A stretch of DNA of 64,000 nt from SZUA-36 sp963801195 (GTDB lineage: Bacteria; Pseudomonadota; Gammaproteobacteria; Xanthomonadales; SZUA-36). Under the pieces are notes generated by a model that ran no database searches, was not told where the DNA came from, and was given only the letters and a program-made list of their open reading frames with translations. This document shows, piece by piece, positions 44,625-52,354 of this stretch. Each line of letters begins with the position of its first letter. Position 1 is the first letter of the stretch. The stretch spans positions 99,892 through 163,891 of the forward strand of contig CAWDDX010000004.1 in NCBI GenBank assembly GCA_963801195.1. The letters run 5' to 3'. A program made the position numbers and the translations under genes.

Positions 44625-45485
44625 ATGAAAAAATACTTATATCCAGCAATAATGGTTTTATTTCTTTTACCGCTACAGGCGGTCGCCGAGCTGTATGGAA
44701 CCATCTTGGGGCCAACCAGCACACTGGTGGAGCTTGACCCGGTTACCGGGTCTGTAATCAACACAGTCGGCGATGTGGGCTACAGGGTCAACGGTATGAC
44801 CTTTGACTTCACCACAGGCACTTTGTACGCCACCACGTCACAGGGAGATGCAAATTTTCCTAATGGTCTTATAACTATCAACCTGGCTACAGGCGCTGGT
44901 ACAACAATAGGTGTTGGCGCCGGTCAGTTAGTAAACGTTCCTGCTGTCAATTCTTCCGGCGAACTGTATGGGTGGTCAGAAGCATCCGATGATCCCGTAT
45001 TATGGAACAAGGTGGCAGGCACCGTGACAGTCCTCGGTGATTCCGGACTAAGCAGTGCAGAGCAGTCCCTGTCTTTTGATGGCAGTGATACCCTTTACTA
45101 CGTGAGCCTTTGTTGTGAGGGTATTCAGATAATTGACACGACCACCGGCGCAGCGACGCCCGGTCCGGCGATTACCGGGGCGACGGGCAATGCCTTACAT
45201 CATGGTGACTTCGCACCGGGCACTACTTTACTCTACGCAATGACCGAGACCAATGATAGTTCTGCCGCGCGGAACATCGACATTCTTGATGTGACCACCG
45301 GTAACGTCGTTAACACGATTTCATCACCCGACAACCTTCATACACTGGCGTTTACCGGACCAGTTACAGGTGTAGGAGCAGCAACAGGCGTGCCTACCAT
45401 GTCTTTCTATGGAATTGTGCTGGCAATGCTGGGCCTACTCTTCGTGGCCAGTCGATATCTGCGCGGGTTCCCCAGGCGGTCGTAG
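44625..45485 (+). CDS. Secreted beta-propeller-like protein with IPTL-CTERM-like sorting tail
   Basis: A 286-residue protein from ATG 44625 with a signal peptide (cleavage after AVA, about residue 20). The body has repeated 'LVELDPVTGSVINTVG', 'LITINLATGAGTTIG' and 'IDILDVTTGNVVNTI' blades like a beta-propeller. The tail 'VPTMSFYGIVLAMLG', then a hydrophobic helix and 'RYLRGFPRRS', matches the plan of IPTL-CTERM signals (I/V-P-T-L/M, small linker, helix, basic end) that exosortase H recognises. The tail departs from the commonest IPTLSEWG form. The gene stands alone with its own terminator. Confidence 0.8.
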   Translation: MKKYLYPAIMVLFLLPLQAVAELYGTILGPTSTLVELDPVTGSVINTVGDVGYRVNGMTFDFTTGTLYATTSQGDANFPNGLITINLATGAGTTIGVGAGQLVNVPAVNSSGELYGWSEASDDPVLWNKVAGTVTVLGDSGLSSAEQSLSFDGSDTLYYVSLCCEGIQIIDTTTGAATPGPAITGATGNALHHGDFAPGTTLLYAMTETNDSSAARNIDILDVTTGNVVNTISSPDNLHTLAFTGPVTGVGAATGVPTMSFYGIVLAMLGLLFVASRYLRGFPRRS

Positions 45486-45512
45486 CCCCGGAAAAACTTT
45501 ACGTTTTACCAA

Positions 45513-45551
45513 GAGAGTCGGATACGTCTATCGCATCCGGCTCTTTTTTTG
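45513..45551 (+). terminator. Rho-independent terminator after the IPTL-like protein
   Basis: AGAGTCGGAT (45515-45524) pairs with ATCCGGCTCT (45535-45544, one G-U), followed by a run of T's. Confidence 0.92.
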
Positions 45552-45570
45552 TTATCGGAAGTTGCGTCGC

Positions 45571-45830
45571 CTAGGAGCCTGTCGGGTTTGACCGATCATA
45601 GCGAGGGCAAGGTGAATTGATGCGCAGCATCAAGAGAGGGTACCCTGGGGTAAAAGCCGATTTGAGTCAGATTTTTCGCTCTTTTAAGGAGAATAGCACC
45701 GCTATTTGACGCAAAAGAACGGGAAATCTGGCCAAACCCGGCTTTTCCGCACGACCACATGGATGTGGGAGGTAGGGTAAGGCATGGAGCAGTTGCCGAG
45801 TAGGTCATGTTAAATCCGACAGGCTCCTAG
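45571..45830. mobile_element. MITE-like element, 260 bp
   Basis: The ends are perfect 15-bp inverted repeats, CTAGGAGCCTGTCGG and CCGACAGGCTCCTAG, with similarity continuing to about 22 bp. It has no transposase frame; the interior includes CTCTTTTAAGGAGAATAGCA and a short direct pattern. No target duplication beyond the CTAG ends is evident. A fragment resembling its right end is found near 0.9 kb. Confidence 0.8.
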
Positions 45831-45944
45831 TGTGGCCATTCCCTGGAAGTCTGAACGTCGATCACACCGCTCATCAAGGGAGATATGTACATATTTTTCC
45901 ATGACAACACCTTAGCAAAGTGTTGCACTTCGTTTGTGAACTTA

Positions 45945-46304
45945 GAGGACCTCGTTAAGTTCGGCACCCCCAAACCCAGCACCATCCCAACAACAAGCAC
46001 CATCCCAACAACAAGCACCGTCATCCCAACAGACAAGCACCTCCCAACAATAAGCACCGCTCAAAACAAGCCGTCTCAGGACCTCGTTAAGAGTTGGCAG
46101 CCCCGCCAAACCTAGCACCATCCCAACAACAAGCACCGTCATCCCGGCGCAAGCCGGGACCTCGTTAAGTTTGGCACCCCCCAAACCTAGCACCATCCCA
46201 ACAACAAGCACCGTCCAACAATAAGCACCGGCGCAAGCCGGGACCTCGTTAACGTTTGGCACCATCCCAACAACAAACATCTCACAACAAGCACCATCCC
46301 AACA
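45945..46304. repeat. REP-like cassette array
   Basis: The module GGACCTCGTTAAGTTYGGCA-CCCCCAAACC(C/T)AGCACCATCCCAACAACAAGCACC recurs from about 45948, 46080 and 46158, with intact CCCGGCGCAAGCCGGGAC palindromes between some copies. The same module appears near 43060 and 46490. It lies in the gene-free region before the dcw cluster. Confidence 0.85.
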
Positions 46305-46425
46305 ACAAGCACCGTCATCCCGGCGGAGGCCGGGACCTCCATAAGATTTGCAGAGCGCATAATCATGAATTCTTTTAGATCACGGAAACGTTGGGAGATC
46401 CCGGCCTACGCCGGGATGACGATTC
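46305..46425. repeat. REPIN-like inverted pair, copy 1
   Basis: Two oppositely facing palindromic units, CGTCATCCCGGCGGAGGCC-GGGACCTCC on the left and GGGAGATCCCGGCCTACGCC-GGGATGACG on the right, flank an AT-richer spacer (GATTTGCAGAGCGCATAATC, GAATTCTTTTAGATCACGGA). The copy at 46672-46788 is nearly identical. Confidence 0.85.
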
Positions 46426-46517
46426 CATTTAAATGACGATTCCAGTGGATGACGACTCCAGTTAAATGTTGGGAGGTCCCGGCCTCCATAAGTTTGGCAC
46501 CCCCAAACCCAGCACTA

Positions 46518-46680
46518 TCCCAACAACAAGCACCATCCCAACAACAAGCACCGTCTCAACAACAAGCACCATCCCAACAACAAGCACCATCCCAACAACA
46601 AGCACCATCCCAACAACAAGCACCATCCCAACAACAAGCACCATCCCAACAACAAGCACCGTCTCAACAACAAGCACCGT
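46518..46680. repeat. 18-bp minisatellite, 9 copies
   Basis: CAACAACAAGCACCATCC repeats every 18 bp with only two variant units (ACCGTCT instead of ACCATCC). As 18 is a multiple of three and the unit has no stop, several frames stay open through it on both strands, which gives misleading repeat peptides; no start or ribosome-binding site supports coding. Confidence 0.95.
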
Positions 46681-46788
46681 CATCCCGGCGGAGGCCGGGA
46701 CCTCCATAAGATTTGCAGAGCGCATAATCATGAATTCTTTTAGATCACGGAAACGGAGGGAGGTCCCGGCCTTCGCCGGGATGACGGA
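46672..46788. repeat. REPIN-like inverted pair, copy 2
   Basis: A near-exact duplicate of 46305-46425: left palindrome CGTCATCCCGGCGGAGGCC, spacer with GCAGAGCGCATAATCATGAA, right palindrome GGTCCCGGCCTTCGCCGGGA then TGACGG. It directly abuts the 18-bp minisatellite. The right half differs from copy 1 by a few bases. Bases 46789-47128 beyond it contain no gene or repeat I can recognise. Confidence 0.85.
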
Positions 46789-47128
46789 GCTAATAGATGA
46801 CCGTGCTAATGTACAGGTTCAATTCCGATGATAGTACAGATTAAATTGTGCGCTCTTGCACGTCGTCGCAGATGCCAATACGGGTCCGCTCCAGACCCGT
46901 TTCTTTCAATCCCGTACCCCGTTTTTCCGGGTTCAACACTACAAACCGGGCAATCGCAAAATCGCTCAGCTTTAGCAGGTGTGAAAAAACACTGTATTTA
47001 CAATATGTAGCGTCGTTTATAATGTCCGCGACACAATATATGGTGACCTTCCGCCAGCGGCGCCCCGAGAAAGCCATAATTAAATTGCTTGCCTGCCTTT
47101 TTATCTTGTTCTAATCCCTTTGTCCCGC

Positions 47129-47157
47129 TTGACTTTGTTGCTTTCAAATACTATCGT
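47129..47157 (+). promoter_or_regulatory. Probable promoter of the dcw cluster
   Basis: TTGACT (47129-47134) and TATCGT (47152-47157) are separated by 17 bp, just upstream of the MraZ boxes. The -10 box is weak, as expected for a promoter controlled by a nearby operator. Confidence 0.5.
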
Positions 47158-47165
47158 GCATATTA

Positions 47166-47206
47166 GTGGGGAATTGTGGTGAATTAGTATAACAATGTGG
47201 GGAATA
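47166..47206 (+). promoter_or_regulatory. MraZ operator boxes
   Basis: GTGGGGAATT (47166-47175), GTGGTGAATT (47176-47185) and GTGGGGAATA (47197-47206) repeat with about 10-bp spacing (the third at 21). They fit the TGGGN-spaced direct repeats bound by MraZ at its own promoter. The third box also covers the mraZ ribosome-binding region, so binding could block both steps. Confidence 0.75.
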
Positions 47207-47207
47207 A

Positions 47208-47660
47208 GTGTTTTTTGGTGAAACAGCAATAAACCTGGACGCGAAAGGGCGACTCACGATACCGGTAAGGTACAGAGAAGTCCTTGAGGAAGAGTGCGGA
47301 AACCGCATGGTGCTTACCTATAGCGCGTTTGATTCAGGTTCTTTGTGGCTTCAGTCCAAACAGACATGGGAGCGTGTTCGTGATGAGGTCATGGCACTGC
47401 CCAGCTTTAACGCCAGCCACAGGAGCCTGCAGAGACGCCTGGTGGGTAGCGCAACAGCCGTAGAACCTGACGGCAACGGCAGGATACTTTTGCCGCCGAG
47501 TTTGCGCCAGGTGGCTGGTTTGGAAAAACGCGTGATCCTGCTGGGCATGGGTAACCGTTTTGAGATATGGGATGAGGATAGGCTCAATGCCCAGCGCGCA
47601 GAGGAAGTGGAACACCTCGATGAGCAGGCTTCAGCAGAGATGGCGCGCCTGGTGTTGTAG
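47208..47660 (+). CDS. mraZ: Transcriptional regulator MraZ
   Basis: A 150-residue protein with two AbrB-like MraZ repeats: 'INLDAKGRLTIPVRYRE' and 'VEPDGNGRILLPPSLR', each with the conserved DxxGR. MraZ forms rings, binds its own operator and tunes the dcw cluster. The start is GTG 47208, giving the standard N-terminus MFFGE. It heads the division cluster and is followed by rsmH after 64 bp. Confidence 0.95.
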   Translation: MFFGETAINLDAKGRLTIPVRYREVLEEECGNRMVLTYSAFDSGSLWLQSKQTWERVRDEVMALPSFNASHRSLQRRLVGSATAVEPDGNGRILLPPSLRQVAGLEKRVILLGMGNRFEIWDEDRLNAQRAEEVEHLDEQASAEMARLVL

Positions 47661-47724
47661 GCGATCGCCGGGATGCCCGAGAGAGGGTTAACGAATTTTA
47701 GACCAGAGGTGATGACCGGAACGG

Positions 47725-48681
47725 ATGAACAAATACCAGCATCAAGCGGTATTGCTGGAAGAGGCAGTTTCATCACTCCGGATTCGGGAAGAAGGTATTT
47801 ATCTCGATGGAACCTTTGGCAGAGGAGGACACAGTCGGGCCATTTTGTCCGGACTGACCGAGCAAGGACGCTTATTTACCCTGGATAAAGACCCGCAGGC
47901 GGTGGCCGCGGGACAACAGGAATGGGGAGACGATCCGAGATTCTCCATTGTTCAGGGTAGCTTTGCGGAGATAGACCGCTTGGCCCGGGAGTGGCAAATA
48001 GAAAGAAACCTGGATGGCATATTGCTGGATCTTGGAGTTTCTTCACCACAACTGGACGATCCGGAAAGAGGCTTTTCGTTTAGAAAGGAAGGCCCGCTGG
48101 ATATGCGGATGGACCCAACTAAGGGTGTGTCTGCTGCCGTTTGGCTGGCAGAGACACCGGAGCGGGAAATGTCCCGCGTGTTTTGGGAGTTTGGAGAGGA
48201 GCGCCATGCGCGCAGGATAGCCCGGAGCATCGTGAAAGCTAGGCAGCAGCATTGTTTGGAAACGACCACACAGCTGGCGGAGCTGATCGAAGCGACCATT
48301 GGAAAACATGAAAAAAAGCACCCGGCAACACGGTGTTTCCAGGCGATCCGAATAGCTGTCAATAACGAACTGGGTGATTTGACCTCCGGCTTGGAGGCAT
48401 CAATCAGGCAATTGCGCCAAGGGGGGAGACTGGTGGTAATCAGTTTCCACTCCCTGGAGGACCGCCTGGTCAAACGGACATTTAAAGAAGCCGTGCGACC
48501 AGGTAAGGTCCTTCGCAATATTCCCGAACACCCGGACTGGTCGCCCAGTCTGAAGTTGATTGGCAAAGCCATTCGTGCCTCCGGGCAGGAAACCTCCGCA
48601 AATCCCAGGGCACGCAGTGCGATTATGAGGGTTGCGGAGAAAGTGGGTCTCCCCAACCCTGATCAAACCACTGCGACGTGA
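47725..48681 (+). CDS. rsmH: 16S rRNA N4-cytosine-1402 methyltransferase RsmH
   Basis: A 318-residue enzyme with 'HQAVLLEEAVSSL', motif I 'YLDGTFGRGGHS', 'LDLGVSSPQLDDPERGFSF' and 'ISFHSLEDRLVKR'. It methylates the same nucleotide as RsmI, also present in this window. The ATG at 47725 follows GATGACCGGAACGG. A 235-bp gap to ftsL contains no gene I can support. Confidence 0.96.
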   Translation: MNKYQHQAVLLEEAVSSLRIREEGIYLDGTFGRGGHSRAILSGLTEQGRLFTLDKDPQAVAAGQQEWGDDPRFSIVQGSFAEIDRLAREWQIERNLDGILLDLGVSSPQLDDPERGFSFRKEGPLDMRMDPTKGVSAAVWLAETPEREMSRVFWEFGEERHARRIARSIVKARQQHCLETTTQLAELIEATIGKHEKKHPATRCFQAIRIAVNNELGDLTSGLEASIRQLRQGGRLVVISFHSLEDRLVKRTFKEAVRPGKVLRNIPEHPDWSPSLKLIGKAIRASGQETSANPRARSAIMRVAEKVGLPNPDQTTAT

Positions 48682-48915
48682 TTCCATTTTGCTTAATGCA
48701 AGGAACAACGAACGTAATGTACTACCCGTACTTGAGTGAGGAGAGACACAGCAGTGGGCAAAATGGGGCTCAGCCCTTCGCGCCGCCTCTCGAAATGGCG
48801 CCATGCAGCGTTACCCGTCACTCATTTGGATTGAGCAGGCTTCATTCCCCGCGTCTTGCCCGGTGCCATTTGGGCAGGCAACGCAGCGGTCTGGGCAGGG
48901 TTGGGGAGTCCTAGG

Positions 48916-49185
48916 TTGAACTCAAAAATCCTTATTTTGATATTGGTACTGATCGCTGATGTCGGCAGTGCGCTGGGTGTCGTCTATACCCGGCACCAGA
49001 GCCGTCTGCTGGCCGTGGAGCTGGGTACCCTCGAAGCCCTGCAGGATGAGGGTCTGGCCGAGTGGAGCCGTTTACAGATTGAACAGGGCTGGTTGGCGGA
49101 TGCCAGCCAGATTGAAAAAACCGCACGCGGGGTGCTGAAAATGCAGCAACCCGGTAAAACTCGAATACTGGTTGTCAGACCTTGA
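48916..49185 (+). CDS. ftsL: Cell division protein FtsL
   Basis: An 89-residue bitopic protein: membrane helix 'ILILILVLIADVGSALGVVY' followed by a leucine-rich coiled coil ('LLAVELGTLEALQDEGLAEW') and the C-terminal 'IEKTARGVLKMQQPG' typical of FtsL. It bridges FtsB and FtsQ at the septum. TTG 48916 is chosen because GGGGAG lies 8 nt upstream; a longer frame from 48856 adds a non-conserved extension. It overlaps ftsI by four bases. Confidence 0.88.
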   Translation: MNSKILILILVLIADVGSALGVVYTRHQSRLLAVELGTLEALQDEGLAEWSRLQIEQGWLADASQIEKTARGVLKMQQPGKTRILVVRP

Positions 49186-50894
49186 AGAAACAGGCCAAAA
49201 ATATGATCCCCAGCAGCAGGCTCTACGCCTTGTTGCTGATTTTCATGTTGTGCTCTGTTGCATTAATTGCACGTGCAGTGAATTTACAGGTCATGGAGAC
49301 TGACTTCCTGCAGGGCCAGGGAAAAGCCCGATATTTGCGGGAAGTCACAATCGCATCGACACGCGGTGTCATCACCGATCGCAACGGTGAACCGCTTGCC
49401 GTCAGTACACCGGTTGACTCTATCTGGGTGCACCCCGGACAGTTGCTTGAATATCCCGAAAACATCAAGCCCCTCGCCGCTTTGCTGAAAGTCAATCCGG
49501 ATGAAATGGAACGCAAGCTGACGCAGCGTTCAGGCAAGGAATTTGTCTGGCTGCGGAGACGTCTGAACCCGGACGTGGCCGACGAGATCCGCGCGCTGAA
49601 CATTCCCGGCGTCAACCTGCAAAAGGAATACCGCCGTTTTTACCCGGCCGGCGAGGTGACGGCCCACGTGATTGGCTTCACCAATATCGATGACATCGGG
49701 CAGGAAGGTCTCGAACTGGCCTATGACAGCTGGCTGGCCGGCAGTCCGGGCAGCAAGCGTGTCATCAAGGACCGCAAGGGCCAGACGGTGGAGGAAGTCG
49801 AACTGGTCAAGGAATCGGTTCCGGGCCGTGATCTGCGCCTGACGATCGACAAGCGTTTGCAGTACCTCGCTTACCGCGAACTGAAAAGCACCGTGCTTCA
49901 ACACGGCGCGCGTTCGGGCAGCGTGGTGGTGCTGGACGTGGACACCGGCGAGGTGTTGGCGATGGTCAATCAGCCCTCCTATAACCCCAACGATCCCGGG
50001 CACGACACCGACGGCATGCGCAACCGCGCGGTGACGGACGTCGTAGAGCCGGGTTCGGTGATGAAACCCATTGCGATCGCCTCCGTACTGGAACACGGCA
50101 TAGCAAGCCCCACGACCCCGGTGGAAACGGCGCCGGGTTACACGGTGATCTCCGGGCACACCATACGTGACCACAGAAATTACGGCTTGATTGATGTCAC
50201 CGGTGTACTGACAAAATCGAGCAATGTCGGGGTGACAAAACTGGCGCTGCAGCTGCAACCGGAACAGATGTGGGATACCTACAGCCGTTTTGGCTTTGGC
50301 GATGCGACAGGCACCGGCTTTCCCGGCGAATCCGCCGGCGTGCTGCGCAACTTCGCCCGCTGGAGACGCCTGGAGCAGGCGACTATCGCCTATGGCTATG
50401 GTATATCCGCTACGCCGCTGCAGCTGGCCCAGGCCTACGCGGCCATCGCCAATGGCGGTAAATTACGCCAACCCGCATTTATCGAGGGTTCCCATAACCC
50501 GGCCATCTCCGCGATCGATCCTGCAATAGCCCATGCGGTTGCAATGATGCTGGAAACGGTGACAACCCCCATCGGCACCGGCAGCAGGGCGCGCGTCGCA
50601 AACTACCGTATTGCCGGCAAAACCGGCACCTCGCACAAGGCCAGCGCATCCGGATACGCCGCTGCCAGGTATGTCTCGAGTTTTGCCGGGTTCGGTCCGG
50701 CCAGCAACCCGCGCCTGGTTTGCGTGGTCGTGATCAATGATCCGACCGGTGATGAATACTACGGCGGGCTGGTTGCAGCGCCGCTGTTTTCCGAGGTCAT
50801 GACCGGTGCGATGCGTATATTGAACATACCACCGGATGACTACCAGACCATGCTGGTCGAAGCCATCGACCCCGACAACGTGGCGGAGGACTGA
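49182..50894 (+). CDS. ftsI: Septal peptidoglycan transpeptidase FtsI (PBP3)
   Basis: A 570-residue class B penicillin-binding protein. It has an N-terminal membrane anchor (about 10-32), a dimerisation domain with 'STRGVITDRNGEPLAVS', and a transpeptidase domain with S292-V-M-K295, 'SSN' (KSSNVGV) and K480-T-G. It makes septal cross-links with FtsW. The start is TTG 49182, overlapping ftsL; ATG 49203 is an alternative. Confidence 0.96.
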   Translation: MKKQAKNMIPSSRLYALLLIFMLCSVALIARAVNLQVMETDFLQGQGKARYLREVTIASTRGVITDRNGEPLAVSTPVDSIWVHPGQLLEYPENIKPLAALLKVNPDEMERKLTQRSGKEFVWLRRRLNPDVADEIRALNIPGVNLQKEYRRFYPAGEVTAHVIGFTNIDDIGQEGLELAYDSWLAGSPGSKRVIKDRKGQTVEEVELVKESVPGRDLRLTIDKRLQYLAYRELKSTVLQHGARSGSVVVLDVDTGEVLAMVNQPSYNPNDPGHDTDGMRNRAVTDVVEPGSVMKPIAIASVLEHGIASPTTPVETAPGYTVISGHTIRDHRNYGLIDVTGVLTKSSNVGVTKLALQLQPEQMWDTYSRFGFGDATGTGFPGESAGVLRNFARWRRLEQATIAYGYGISATPLQLAQAYAAIANGGKLRQPAFIEGSHNPAISAIDPAIAHAVAMMLETVTTPIGTGSRARVANYRIAGKTGTSHKASASGYAAARYVSSFAGFGPASNPRLVCVVVINDPTGDEYYGGLVAAPLFSEVMTGAMRILNIPPDDYQTMLVEAIDPDNVAED

Positions 50895-50896
50895 CC

Positions 50897-52354
50897 TTGG
50901 TCATGACCCTGCAAGAATTACTGGAAGGCTGGGTAGACGGCGCAGCTGCGCCCAGGCTCACCGGTATCGCGCTCGATAACCGCACGATCAAGCCGGGCGA
51001 CGCCTTCGTGGCGGTGAAAGGCCAGCTGGGTCACGGCTTGGACTATGCCCGCGCAGCAGTGGCAGCCGGTGCGGTGGCCGTTATCCACGATGGATTACAC
51101 GATGTCCCCGAGCTGAATGTGCCGACGGTCAAGGTTGCCGGCCTCGGCGACAGGCTCGGCGAACTGGCCTCGCGGTTTTACTCGGCCCCGTCGGAACAGA
51201 TGCAGATCGCCGGTGTCACCGGCACCAACGGCAAGACTTCCATTGCGCACTTTCTTGCCCAGTCCTGGCAAAGGGTTTACGGCCATGCCGGCATGGTGGG
51301 CACACTGGGCTACGGTCCCGTGGGTCATATTCAAAGCGGTGAACGTACGACACCTGATGCACTGCGTTTGCAACAGGTTCTCGCCGACTGCGTGAAGTCG
51401 GGTGTCGAGCACCTGGCGATGGAGGTTTCCTCGCACGCGCTGCAACAACACCGTTGTCAAACCGTACAGTTTGACGCGGCAATTTTCACCAACCTGACAC
51501 GTGACCATCTCGATTACCACGCCGATATGGCCGCCTACGCAGCCGCCAAGCGGCGTCTGTTTACCGACCATGCACCGTCTTTTGCGATCATCAATCACGA
51601 TGATGCCTACGGCCGCAAATGGTTTGGTGAATTGAACGGCGGTATGCAGATGCTCAGCTTCGGTCTTACAGAAGGCGCGGAACTGAGGGCGGAGATCCGC
51701 TCCGTCAATATCGATGGCATGACGGTACGCATAACCGGGCCATGGGGTTCGGAAGAAATCAAAACCGGCTTGCTGGGTGCGTTTAACGTCTCCAATCTGC
51801 TCGCGGCCGCCGGTGCGCTGATCCTGCTGGGTATGCCCTGGCACGTTGCCCTGCACCAGCTCGAGGTCATGCAAGCGGTGCCGGGCAGGATGATGCGTCT
51901 CGGCGGGCAAGCGGGTCAGCCGGTAGTGGTCGTCGATTATGCGCATACGCCCGATGCACTGGAAAGCGCCCTGCACGCGGTCCGCGCCCATCTCAATGGC
52001 AGGCTGGTGTGCGTATTCGGCTGTGGCGGTAACCGTGATCACGGCAAACGGCCGCAAATGGGCCGCGCCGCGGAGATGCTGGCCGATGATGTATTTGTGA
52101 CCAGCGACAACCCGAGATATGAATCTGCCAGCAGCATCATCGAAGAGGTTATCGCCGGTCTCGAACAACCGGGCAGGGCGACGATCGAACCGGACAGGGC
52201 GGCGGCGATCCGGCGCGCCATCGCCAATTGCAAACCCGGCGACGTGGTGCTGGTGGCCGGCAAAGGCCACGAGACCTGGCAGGAGATCGGCGGACATAAA
52301 ATACCTTTCAGCGATGAAAGCGTCATTCTGAATGCACTGGGGGACGCGGCATGA
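50897..52354 (+). CDS. murE: UDP-MurNAc-tripeptide ligase MurE (meso-DAP type)
   Basis: A 485-residue Mur ligase with the ATP loop 'GVTGTNGKTSIAHF', the carbamate-lysine region and the meso-diaminopimelate signature D404-N-P-R. 'GNRDHGKRP' is also present. It adds meso-DAP to UDP-MurNAc-L-Ala-D-Glu. TTG 50897 sits 6 nt after GGAGGA; ATG 50903 (two codons later) is also possible. It overlaps murF. Confidence 0.96.
   Translation: MVMTLQELLEGWVDGAAAPRLTGIALDNRTIKPGDAFVAVKGQLGHGLDYARAAVAAGAVAVIHDGLHDVPELNVPTVKVAGLGDRLGELASRFYSAPSEQMQIAGVTGTNGKTSIAHFLAQSWQRVYGHAGMVGTLGYGPVGHIQSGERTTPDALRLQQVLADCVKSGVEHLAMEVSSHALQQHRCQTVQFDAAIFTNLTRDHLDYHADMAAYAAAKRRLFTDHAPSFAIINHDDAYGRKWFGELNGGMQMLSFGLTEGAELRAEIRSVNIDGMTVRITGPWGSEEIKTGLLGAFNVSNLLAAAGALILLGMPWHVALHQLEVMQAVPGRMMRLGGQAGQPVVVVDYAHTPDALESALHAVRAHLNGRLVCVFGCGGNRDHGKRPQMGRAAEMLADDVFVTSDNPRYESASSIIEEVIAGLEQPGRATIEPDRAAAIRRAIANCKPGDVVLVAGKGHETWQEIGGHKIPFSDESVILNALGDAA

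Noticed and set aside
46449..46831. Long open frames with QQQAPS, TSTIPT or VVGMVL repeat peptides
   Set aside because: They are a by-product of an 18-bp stop-free minisatellite that keeps several frames open on both strands; there is no ribosome-binding site or domain.
48682..48915. Small gene between rsmH and ftsL
   Set aside because: Short frames exist but have no family features; the ftsL frame extends upstream only by a non-conserved stretch lacking a ribosome-binding site.
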